Below, one piece after another: positions 22,381 through 34,000 of a DNA stretch of 64,000 nucleotides. Source of the stretch: Hydractinia symbiolongicarpus (taxonomy: Eukaryota; Cnidaria; Hydrozoa; Anthoathecata; Hydractiniidae); the NCBI RefSeq assembly GCF_029227915.1, contig NC_079888.1, positions 1,752,501 through 1,816,500 on the forward strand. Direction: 5' to 3'. A program made the translations under genes and the position numbers. Under the pieces are notes generated by a model that saw nothing but the letters and a program-made list of their open reading frames with translations, had not been told where the DNA came from and searched no databases. Position 1 is the first letter of the stretch. Each line of letters begins with the position of its first letter.

Positions 22381-24223
22381 TTTACGCTTTTTAAAGTTAC
22401 AAATTGTGTTTGTGTTTATTATCGTAAAAAGTTAACAAGCAAAATTTATTGTTTTTTTTGCTAACTTATTTAGATGTGCAGAAGAATCACCCATTGTCAA
22501 AATGAAGACAGGGGACAAACTTTTGACGTAATAAAATAAGATTTTCTATCTCAATTAAAATGCATTACATCTTTATTTTAGCCCTAAAAATTATATATTT
22601 AAAACTCAATTGTCAGGGGAAAATCCAATGAAGAATTTTGGGCTGAAATTTAGAGTATCGACAATTTTATTTCCCGCAAAATTCTGGACTTAAAATTCGT
22701 TTTATATATAGATTTAAAATGCTTGATCTTTTAAATAAATTTGATGATGTATCTTAATCAGAACAAATCAAGTAACTTTCACCGCAAAGGATTTTGCGAT
22801 ACATCAGTGCCTTAATTCTTGAAAAAAATATTCTAATGAGATTTTTCTTTTTAGAGCGCAAGATTTCCGTAAGTGTTCAATTGTCTAATAGTTTAACTCA
22901 ACATTAACGTGTGCATATTAATAAATAAGGTGTGCCAGACTAAATGGTAAGTTTATTTTCGTTCTTGGCAGAGGAGAATCAATTAGTTATATAAACTGTT
23001 CTGTCTCCTAAAACGAGAAATATTACCCGAATTTGAATGTATAGCCCAAACGTGAGGTCGATATGTTAAACCGATGCTCACCTATCTCGCTGACCGAGCA
23101 GAAAAAGATGAAGCAGTTTATATTGTATTTTGTTTTTTAATGTATTTCTACTTGTGACAAGGTTGTATAGAATTTTCTTATGCTTTTTAAACAAGGTTTT
23201 AGTTGTGTGAGTTATCACACAAATTGGACGATATTTAGCTTGTTTCCCATTGTGCTGATGAATGTTTCATTAAAACATGTGTGCACCATCGAACATAAGT
23301 TTGAAATTACGAACATTTATTGCTGTTTTTCTGGCAAAGTGATTCGACATTTTCGCGATTTACTGCAATTTGATTTTTTAGTCTATGTGTACAAAGAATC
23401 TCCGACAATGTCATTGGTTTACACTTATAGCTATAATTTTAGTTGCTATAAAGTTAAAATTTATGACTTAATTAAGGCTTTTTAGCCAATTAGCGCTGTG
23501 AATTTCCCGTATAAACGGATTAAAAATAGCTATTAGAGTTTATAATACCCTCAATAAGCGCTTGGTAGGCACTTCTAACCAGTCGGACTTTAGTATGGAC
23601 ATCTACGGGCGGTTAAAAATTTTGATTGATAATTTGTATCGAATCTAATGAAATTCCTTAAAAAGCATATACTTTTATATATTATACAGATATATTAAGG
23701 AGATATATTAAAGAGAAATATCAAGGAGAATTATTAAGGGAAAATATTATGTTTGAAGAATGTAGTGAAGAAGAAAAGGACTGTTTAAAATTTTCGTCAT
23801 TTGAGAAAATTGTTGTTTGTGAAGATAGATAAAAAGCTATAAAATAATAATAAAATTTAAAAACATTCCGCATATTTGTAAACGATAAAATGACATAAAT
23901 TACCCCCTGAAAAAATTCAAAATCTGCAAGAATGTATTAAACAAAATTGTTTTAGTAATTCGAAGTTAGTGTGTTATAAATTTATTGTTTGTAATTTGTT
24001 TGTCTAAGAAAATAAGCTTTGTTAAAGATAACTTGTGGAAAGCTGACACTCTCGATAAAAAGGGTTGGCCACTTGGCGTTTATTAACGTTATTGATTACA
24101 TGTTCCAAATTTAAGATGTTCAAAAATAAATGGTAAGAAAGCGCACTTATAAAAGTTTATTCCGTTAGAATAAACCCTTATTCCCTTATTATTATTCGAG
24201 CTTGGAGGTTCATTGAGAGGCGC
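22381..24223. other. No gene seen; possible missing first exon of the microexon gene
   Basis: AT-rich sequence. Candidate splice pairs exist, for example the small 22855-22868 segment between a CTTTTTAG acceptor and GTAAGT donor, and a possible start exon ATGTTCAAAAATAAATG before GTAAGA at 24117-24133. That start exon would create a stop when joined to the exon at 25066, so it is not accepted. Confidence 0.4.
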
Positions 24224-24227
24224 TTAA

Positions 24228-24965
24228 CCCTATTCGGTCCGGGGTTTTTCGCACATACTATGACCGGGGGGCGGATTCCGCCCCCCCCCCTCATAACTTT
24301 TCATAGGGTTGTTCAAATTGAATCAAACTTGGCACACTTATGGTACGTCATAAAAGGAACAAAATGGCGCCAAAAAAAATTTGCTTGCGTCAGCAGATTT
24401 TCTGTGACGTCATCAAAAGCTTGAAAATTGTTAAAAATGCCACTATCTCCTTAAAATATAATTACTTTTGTTCTAGAGCGAATTTTTACATTCTGTTTGA
24501 AGTTTCTGAAAGCTAAATAAAAGTTATTTAACATATCTTCCGGTTTTTACATGGATCGGATGAAAAATTGCCAAAAATTGCCCGAAAATCCGTTTTTTTC
24601 CGATTTTTGGGTAAAATCCGACAAGATCGGGAAATCGGATTAGTCACGTGTTTAAATTATTTCAAATGATTCTTCTTGATGAAACAAAGTTGTGTTGCAA
24701 CTTTCAAGTTCTATGGATAATCCTAACAGGAGTTATTTTATTTTCCCCATTATAAGGATTTCATAGAGATTTTTAGGGGTAGTTTCGAGTAATGGCCAAT
24801 ATCAAAGCCTCTGAAAGGTATGGGACCTAAAAAATTAGCATGCAGGTGTCTAATAGATAAATGTTAAAACTCAGTAGGTATCACAGCCATATAACAAAGC
24901 AATCAGGAGTTATTAAAAAAAAAACAGTCAGGGGGGGCGGAATCCGCCCCCCGGACTGAGTAGGG
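24228..24965. mobile_element. Complete 738-bp TTAA-flanked MITE, piggyBac-like ends
   Basis: TTAA at 24224-24227 and 24966-24969 flank inverted ends CCCTATTCGGTCCGGGG (left) and CCCTACTCAGTCCGGGG (right, complemented). Near each end is a GC palindrome, GGGGGGCGGATTCCGCCCCC type, capable of a strong hairpin, unlike the AT-rich interior. No open frame. TTAA target plus CCCT termini are typical of the piggyBac superfamily, but Kolobok also uses TTAA. Confidence 0.88.
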
Positions 24966-25065
24966 TTAATCAACGGTTTGAGTATGTTATTTTTATGGTA
25001 TATACAAATAAAATGAAATACACGATGATATACATGTAAATAAAAGTTGTGCAATCACTTTCTAG

Positions 25066-28000
25066 AGCCGTCGTATTGCCGGCATCAAGTCGTTTAGCGA
25101 AAGCTACGAAAAGAAAATGGTATATGTAGAACGGAGTTTTTTTTTTTTGTTTTAAAATGTACTATCTTCGTTATTTACTCTCGGTAACTCGAACCTTCAC
25201 GAGACTTTAAAGCAGTTCAAACTATTGAAAGTTCGAGTTGTTGAAAATTTTGGTGAAGCAAGGAAGACTGTGACAGGTAAATTCTTAAGCTCTTTACCTT
25301 TTATTATTTTTTGTGGAAAAATTCCAAATTGTCAATGCAAGACAGTGAATTTCGTTCCCATGTGAACCGAAAATAGAGAGGTCTTAGTGTCGTTATTACA
25401 TCTTCATCTTTTTGTATTTTCACTTTAATAAATTCGGCAATGATATCACCATTATTTGAGAATGAAGCAGATGTGAACACTTCGTCATCCATGTCAGCAA
25501 ATTCTATAGCTGACAGATTATTTATTATCCAACTTGTGCAAATTATTAAGTCCTTCCTACAAAAATTTCCTTTAATACAGCTGAATGTTTCTAACAGCAA
25601 GAAAACAGTTAACACCAAGAAAATGGTGAAAATCCTTTTAAACAATTTTCAAAATGCAAATTTGACAAAAATGATATTGTATTTTTACCTTTTCTGGCGT
25701 TAGTTGAGGTAAGGATCCGATGCCTTTAATTTTGAAGCCAAATGCTTATGCAAATTCTACGGTTATGATCCCATTAACGGAAATTTTTTTAATTCTTTTT
25801 CAAACAGTTTAGTTTCTTTAGCAATGATTGAAAAGAAAAGGAAATCAGAGACAATCAAATAGTTTTACCAACCGAGATGTTTGAGTTTTCGAGTATTTGA
25901 GTTATAGAGATCTTTTTAAACCTGAAACAGGTTTGTAGTTTAAAGACCGACATATGTGTGAGTTATCAAAAGTCAACTGTAAGTTCAAAGAATTCATTTG
26001 TAAGGTCTAACTAAAAAATATGTTATTATAAATAACTATTATAAATAAGCGGAGTGTGTATAATATGAAACTGCAAGAAAATATTTTTATCCACAAGAGG
26101 AATAAATTCTTGTTACATGACCTATATAGCGAACACAATTACTGCATTTATATTTATTTTTTGATTTTATTTTTATTTTAGGGCGAAGAAAAAAAATGTA
26201 ATTACTCCGCCAACTTATTTGTTGACTTTTTTTACTAAATTTGCGCGACGCAACCAAGAGGGTTATTATAACTTTTATGTAATTTCAGATGGTGACTGTG
26301 CCGCGGAAGCCGACATTAATAAAAAGAAAAAAAGAAAAAGAAGAATTGGAGGAGTTACATCATACGGTGATGAAACAATCTTTTTTTTAAATTACTTTTT
26401 TTATGGCATCCATCTGTCACTTTTATTGAAGTAACGTGGATTCTTGCCACAAACCCGAATTACAAGCCTGAGTTTAAAAACTAGGTTTTTACTCCACTTC
26501 TTCCTTTTTTTAAAAAGAACAATGTATTTGCTGTATGCTAATCCACTAAACTTGAAAAGCAGCAACAGGAACTTTTACAGTCCGCAGCGAATATTTTGCG
26601 CGTTGTTTGGATAATGAACAAAAACCAGGTAGCTAGTAGATAGAAATATGTAACTCAAATTAATATGCTAACTATATTATAAATAAAAAATTAATTCGTA
26701 TATAGCAAACTAACAACTGGTCACCATTACCAGAAATAGACTTGTTAGAGTTATTTTAGTCATTAACCTATCTTGATTAACCTATCTTGATATCCCAGTT
26801 TTCGCAAATCATAAAGTGCTCTTGTATAGTCATAAAAAAGATCACAACGGGATGTTGCTGCTGGAGGCGTATATATATAATATCAATACATAAATATCAC
26901 ACATATTAAAATGTTCTTGACATCCGCATCATTTTCTTAACATGCTTCCTTTAGTCGATTTTTGGATAAAACGGGGGACAAAATTTGTCCTGAAACTTTC
27001 GGATGGCTTGATAACAATAGCTGCACCAACATTATTAGAAAATTTTAACCATCTTTTGATGCTATTTGCAAGTATTGTTTATTTAAAACTTTAAAACTTA
27101 TAAAATACAGTGGAACAAAGCAAAAACACAATTTTTGCAACAACCACGCCAAATTTGCCAGTGGCGAGTAAATTGAAACGATGTATTGTAAACCTCTATA
27201 TATAATAGCCGGGTTTATACAAGTTAATACGATTTTTTATGGTGAGCGTTCTTATACGCAAATGAGCTTGTGCACAAAAAACATTACCGGTCACTTAAAA
27301 CAATGAGCTTAAAATGACGCGTCTCTTCTGGTTCTGCTATTTTGTATCTTCTTATATCCCACTTTATATCGTACCTCTTTAAAATTTGCTATAAAAAAAA
27401 TTGCTTATATAGAGAGAGCTTATACTTGTTTTGTTTGTAGAGGTTTTCACGAAATAAAAATTTCTACGATCAACAATAATACAATGCAGTTTAATAATAG
27501 TTTTTTGGGCGATAAGCTGAAATTGTTGAACGTTCAACGAAGAATATCATAGAACCGCAGAAGGATCATGCGATTAGGTTGCACATGTGCTGTTTCGGGC
27601 CATGAAAGTGTCTTTCGTAGTTATATTTTGGTAAGTAAAGCCATTACGCCCACAAGACATAACCTATATTTTTAAAGTTTATTTTTAATGAAATACTGGA
27701 TATTTATTTATAAAAAACTGTGTTTTTCTATTTAACACCATGAATAGGCAATGCACATGATTTGACTTATGGTCCGCGTTCTATTAAGAAAATGTGACAA
27801 ATGGCCGCCATATTGTTCTGATATGTTTCTATTATGTTATGGTGAGCTAAATATTACACGAAATGTGTTACACAAGAAAATAACGCGAATTTCAGAAACA
27901 CACGTTAATTAATGTATCGCGTAACTTTCGCCTGTATAGTGTTAAATACCCCGCTAATTTTATCCAACTTTAATTTTCTATTTAAACGTTAAAAAATGTT

Positions 28001-31000
28001 TACAATTACCTCTCGGGGTCCAGGTTGATAAAAAATAACAACTGATAAATTGAACTTTTTGATTTAATTTTCTCCTTATAGATAATTTTAAGAGGGTAAA
28101 ATTATTGCTAAAATCTGAAAAGATTCTAAGCGATGCATTTAAGACAGGAAGGATGCATGTATTACCAATACCTTGGAAAAGGCCAGGAAAAGTCTTATCC
28201 AGGTGTTCTTTAATGTTGTTAAAAAAAACTTCGTAAAGAAAAAACATTATCTCTTGCCTATGTTTGGCTACACTGAATTTTGCTACAGGGTATTCTGCAA
28301 TAAGAATGCGCGTTAGCTACTACACATCTTTACCTGGAGTGCGATTTGCCTGTATTTTTGATCGCGAAAATTGTTTGTGCGTATTATCTTTCCTTGTACA
28401 TTTCGTGTAATAGACGAAATAAAACATTTACCTTAAAATATAATTTCTGAAACATAAAACACGAAATTTAAAAAGAAGAATATATAATATATAACGTTTA
28501 AAGTGTATAAATCTTCATATTTTAGTTGGGTATGGGTTATTCGAAGGATTCCTTTCGATTTAGAACATTTTTTTATATAATTCAAATTTCATAATTTACA
28601 ACGCAATTATATTCTTATTTGTATTTTTTGTTATTCTTCTTTGTGTAGATTGCAAGGTTAAAGGAAGAAATGTAAGTTCATATAATTTACGACTCCAGTT
28701 TTTACCATTCATTTATCCTATTTTCTGCTGAATTACGTTGTTAAATCACACTGGGTGCAATAACTTTGATTTCGCCTCTAAACAATTTCTCATTGGCTTG
28801 TCCAAATTTAAACAAACTTGGCGCACTTATAATACGTCACAAAAGAACAAAAGAACAGCATTAAATATTTGCCAAAAAGTATGCAGAAGTGTTTTATTTG
28901 ATGACAGCAGGTTGGGGTGCAAGTTTAAAGTTTTAAGAATAATAAAGTAGAGTTTTTATATTTTCCCGATTATAAAGATTTCGTAGACATTTTGTAGCGT
29001 TAGTTTTAAGTAATAGCCAATATCAAAAAGCCTTTGAAACCTATGGGACCTAAATATTTGGCATGCAAGTGTCTAATAAATAAATATTGAAACTCAGTAA
29101 GAACTATAGGCATGCAACATAGCATAAAGGATTTATTAAAAATAATCGTCAGAAGGGGCGGGGGGGGGCAGGACCGAATAGGGGTAATTTTCCAATTTTG
29201 TTGTTACGCATGCCTATGATGTACCATTTCACTGACTGCTTTTCCTCGTTTTGTAGTAACGAGAAAGACGAAGAAATAGAGGAGCTGGTAATTATATTAA
29301 CTTTAAATCACCTGATATGTTTTACGACATTTTTCATGGCAGGGTTTTAAAATTTAAAATTTGAGATACAATTTGGAAATTTAAAACGCGCTAAATAATT
29401 AGGAAATAGAATAATTACGTATTTAGTGTAACCATGCAGATATTTTTTTGCTATTGTTACACTAACCTGGAACGAAAGCTGGCCTGTGCTAATTTAAAAA
29501 TATATTTTATTACCTTCTTATCGAAACAGTTATTAAAACCTTTTTAAAAACCATTCATAGGAAAGCTAATTTTCCACTTTCGTATAATATGTCAAATATA
29601 ATAATATATAATAAATATAATATAATATATACGTGTATATAGTGCCTCTCTGCGCGCTCTAATATTGATTGTACCGTAAAAGGAAGTACCGCAACATTTT
29701 TATAGAAGGCAACAAGAGACAACCTGAAAAGGTTAAACAACAACAACGGTATGTTTACTTTTTGTATTGTTAAAGTTTAATCGTTTTAACAGGAATTGAT
29801 TTTTCCATCCAGACACCAATGAGACAGGTTTTTCTAGACTAACTAGGTTTGATTATGCTCAAGAAAAACATTCCGAATGTGATTGGCTTACATGAGAGAC
29901 AAAAAATATATTTCATATATGCAATATGCTCATAAACCTGATACTTACATGTTTTTTTACCGAACCGGGCATATTGGATATAAATTATTAATATATTGAA
30001 ATCTCCAAAACCCCTGAAGTAATATATGCTAATAAAGCGGTCGGAGTTTTAAAGATTACTCATTCAAAACTCCCGTATCAATGTTTGCATTGAACAAATC
30101 CGCAAAAGACACACTAAATCAGAAGAAAATCGGGGAGATTTATGTTATTCGTTTACGTTAAAAATCTTGAACAGTAATAATTCGGCTAGTGTCAGCGCAC
30201 CCAAATTTTCTGATTTTTAACATCTCTACCGGCCGTAATGCTTATTTTACCACAATGCAAGTAGCGCAGCTTCGATGTTACTTACTTGGTTTACACCACT
30301 GTCAAAGCAAAGCTTTGCAGCCGGACGAATAAGTACTAGAACTATTGTTTCTGCACATATAGTGTCTCGTATGATTATCCTCATCGCTGGCCATATTTCA
30401 CAAGATGGTAGATGTTGTTTAGTGTGATTTATTAAAAAAGTCATCCTTAGAATTAAAAAATTTATAGGAGTAAAGAAAATCGGATTTAAAATTGCAAATT
30501 TCTGAATTTAAAAAAAAGTTTAAAGAACTTACATATCCAGATCTTTCGTAATCCTATTCGTGATGATTCAGCCCGATACTCCTCTTAACCTTTTTTTAAT
30601 AACTCTTTATGTGTTTATAGTTACACCTTCATTTTTTGTGACTTTTCCTAACCCTTATTTAGCTTTCTTTCCCACCAATTTTTTTTGGAATTATGCCGCA
30701 GTGTTGGCATAACAACAGTTTTTTTATGTTGATTAAAATTCTTAAAATTTTTTTTTTACTAAAAAGTGTTATTACATGTTTTCAATAGCTGTGACTTCTT
30801 AGTTCAAATTGTTATATTATTTTGTATTTCTATTATTATTGTTTCTAAATTAATCACAATTATACAACAATAAACAAAATTCAAAGTTAGTGTTTTTTTT
30901 TATATGTCACCGAATTTGATGACGTCGGCACCGAAAATGCTGACGTCATCAATTGTTTTTTCAAATTAATACCTGGACAACACTTGTGGAAAGTTACAAG

Positions 31001-34000
31001 TCCAAAGGACAACAATTGTAGAAATTACACAAGGGGTCGAATCACCCCCCTCCAGCATTCAGGAGCCCCTAATAGGCCGAGCAGGAATAGAGTTAAGGCA
31101 AATCTTGTTTGATCAAATCATATTGTAACCCAAGTAATTAAAACACTTATATTTTAATTTAGAAGAATCAGAAGAAGAATCTAAAAGTAAGTAAATCAAC
31201 TTATTAGCTTCTTTTTTTAAAAGAAGGATTTAAAACGACATCAGAGTTAATTAATAAATAAAATGACACCTAAGTTAGTCTTTAAGGCGACAACTTCTTT
31301 AAAAACTTGTCGAATCAATCGTAACGCACTTTTACATTAAGGGTAAAGTTTTACATGTTTCGAATATTTATCAATCTGATTTTTAATTTTAACCCAGTTT
31401 GGTATGTGCTTTTTTGACCTTAAAAGTACGATTTGGGGCATAAAGTGTATTTACAGTTTGTATAACATATGTTCCATTTTAGTGAGCTTAGTATGGTTGT
31501 TTTGAGAATTGTCAAATACGTTATAACATCAAAAGGTAGAGTCAAAGGAAAGGCTGCCAGACATTAAATTATTAGTAATCCTAACGTTTTATAAAAATTC
31601 AGTAAATTTTAATTTACGCAGGCACAATACCGAATAGAGTTAAATTGGCTATTCCGCAAAAAATAAATAAAAAAATAAATAAATAAAAAATAAAGTAAAT
31701 AGTTGTTACTCATCAAAATGTTTCGTTCGAGTTTCGATTTGATATTTAATATTCGATATTTGAGTTGATAAATAAATTGTTGAAACAAATTTTCATGGCA
31801 AAAAAACGTAAAAAAGATTTTGAAACTTAACACTTACATTGATTTTATTTTTGCTAGCCGTAACAGAGTTTTAGTTGTTCATAAATAAATGAAGTCTTAT
31901 AGAATGACGGGTAAAAAAAGATACATTGGTTAGAAATTAGAGACTATATTTTTTTAAATTAATCAATTATTATGGCAGCAACGATTTTAATGGATTTGTT
32001 TTATTTAGACGGAATGCAAGAAAACTTACTTCGAGGTTAGATAACATCTATTGTTCAGAATAACATATATTGTATTTACAGCTTGAACAAAATAATAAGT
32101 AACATTGTTTCATTTTTTAGTAAGAACTCCGATCCGGATAAGTAAGTATGTTTAAAACAAGATAAATCTCGCAAAATTAAGTCTGAAAGACTTGGACTGA
32201 TCCTTCTTAATAAAATGGTCATTGTTTGCCAGTAACACAATGAATCATAACATTTTGAAGAAACCTTATACAACCTGGTATTTCATAAGAGCAAAGTGAG
32301 TTTTTCAATCAAAGATTTCGGATTGCTTGTATCTTGTGTGGTACATTGCCCTTAACGTTTTGTGGTACATTGCCCTTAACGTTTTTTCATAGGTTTGCTA
32401 CTGTCCACAAAGCGCGACCACTTTACATAAATGTTTGAAACTGAATTTCCAATTGAATTCAATTTGAAAATTGCTTACCTCTACGCATGCATTCGAAGTC
32501 TGCATTTTCCCGAAAATTGCCCGGTTACCGCGGTAAATTATAATAAACCATGTGACCATTAGTCAAGAATCCCTTTTTTGATTCGACATTTGACATAGGC
32601 ATCATAGTGTTCTGCTCCTATCTTTGTCAAGACAGCATCTGTCAACTTTTATTGCATAAATATTTACCTTTCCGTTTAGATCCAGTGAATTGGAATGGTA
32701 AGATCTTTTATTCTGTCACTTCAAAATAGTGATCCCAGAGAACCTTCTCCTTCATCCCATGTTAAATTTAAACACACCTTAAATTTTAAATTAAGAACGA
32801 ACGTTTGTTTTCTACATTTTCAACCAAGTTTATTCTTGTGAATTTGACGGGTGGGCGTTGATGTTGTGCGGATAATCGCCGTTGAGCAAAAAAACCTTTT
32901 TCATCGTCTTCTATTAAAATTCTATGTTTAATAAGGGGTAAAAAATGTCTTATATAATGTAATTTTTAAATACACCAGCTCCTTAATGTTCTTTCATTTT
33001 TGTTATAGATCAAATACCGCCCCCGCCAAGAGGTAATTTTTTGTTACATTTTGTAAAATATGGATTATTTGATGACGATTAAATTTAATTCAATTTTTTG
33101 TTACTCTCAATAGAACTATTCGGGGAAATTACTGTTGAAAGTAAGTACCTTTACGAAACAGTGTTTTTACCTTGTTTTGTTTCTGTACTTGTGCTAACGT
33201 TGGTTAAAAATATTTTTGTGTAACTGGTAGTTACACCAGTATTGCAGGTCACGATTTTGTACTCTGCAGATCAACTCTACAATGTCAATATTGACAGAAT
33301 GAAGTCAGTTACATATATGATTGATACATGTATTTTCAACTTATACGTATCTTAAATTCTGGACTTATTAGCAACAGGCACTTCATGCCTTTTATAGCAG
33401 AGTTAAGTTTTTCTTCAAGCAACCGCTATAAATGTATTTATGTGTTTTAGATGAAATTCGTAAAAAAAGTGGGAAAGGTAAGCAACTATTTCTTTGTCTT
33501 CTTCTTCACATTACGTAGAAATACACATAAAAAGTTAGAATTATAATAAAAACGGTCGTAAAACTTTTTTTTTTAATTTAGAAAAAGTTGGTCCAGCAAG
33601 GCCAGGAAGTGAGTTGTTATTTTGTTGAACATCTCTAGTGTGCGCAAACATAAATTCACAATGTCAAGTAAATCTTCTTACCACTCTGTCAAGACCAACT
33701 TAATGAAATGAAATTTAGGTTACTTAGGACATTTTTTATTGCTACATATGTTGGTTTCTTAGCGAAAATAGTTTTTGTCAAAACAATACCTGAAATTTTC
33801 GTATCTCCAAGTTCTAACTTTCTTATTCGAAAAGTGTTTTGTTTCTACGCTTATAATGTAAAATTAACTTTTGTAACGGAAAAGGTGTATTTGCGAAAAA
33901 GGTTTGCCAATACTTCAAAATATCTGATATTTAATGTTAATTTAAATTAAGGGAGAAAAAAAATGAAAACGAATAGACCAGAAACTTTTCTTTCTTAAAA

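Noticed and set aside
23180-23485. 101-codon plus frame starting MLFKQGFSCVSYH
   Set aside because: No domain, no splice context, no conserved partner; length is possible by chance.
24988-25001. ATGTTATTTTTATG before GTATAT as first exon of the microexon gene
   Set aside because: Joining it to 25066 gives TGA at the junction.
25066-25119. Alternative frame reading IKSFSESYEKKM
   Set aside because: Also open in both paralogues, but changes between the copies are mostly synonymous only in the LPASSRLAKATK frame, and only that frame links onward through the 16-nt exon.
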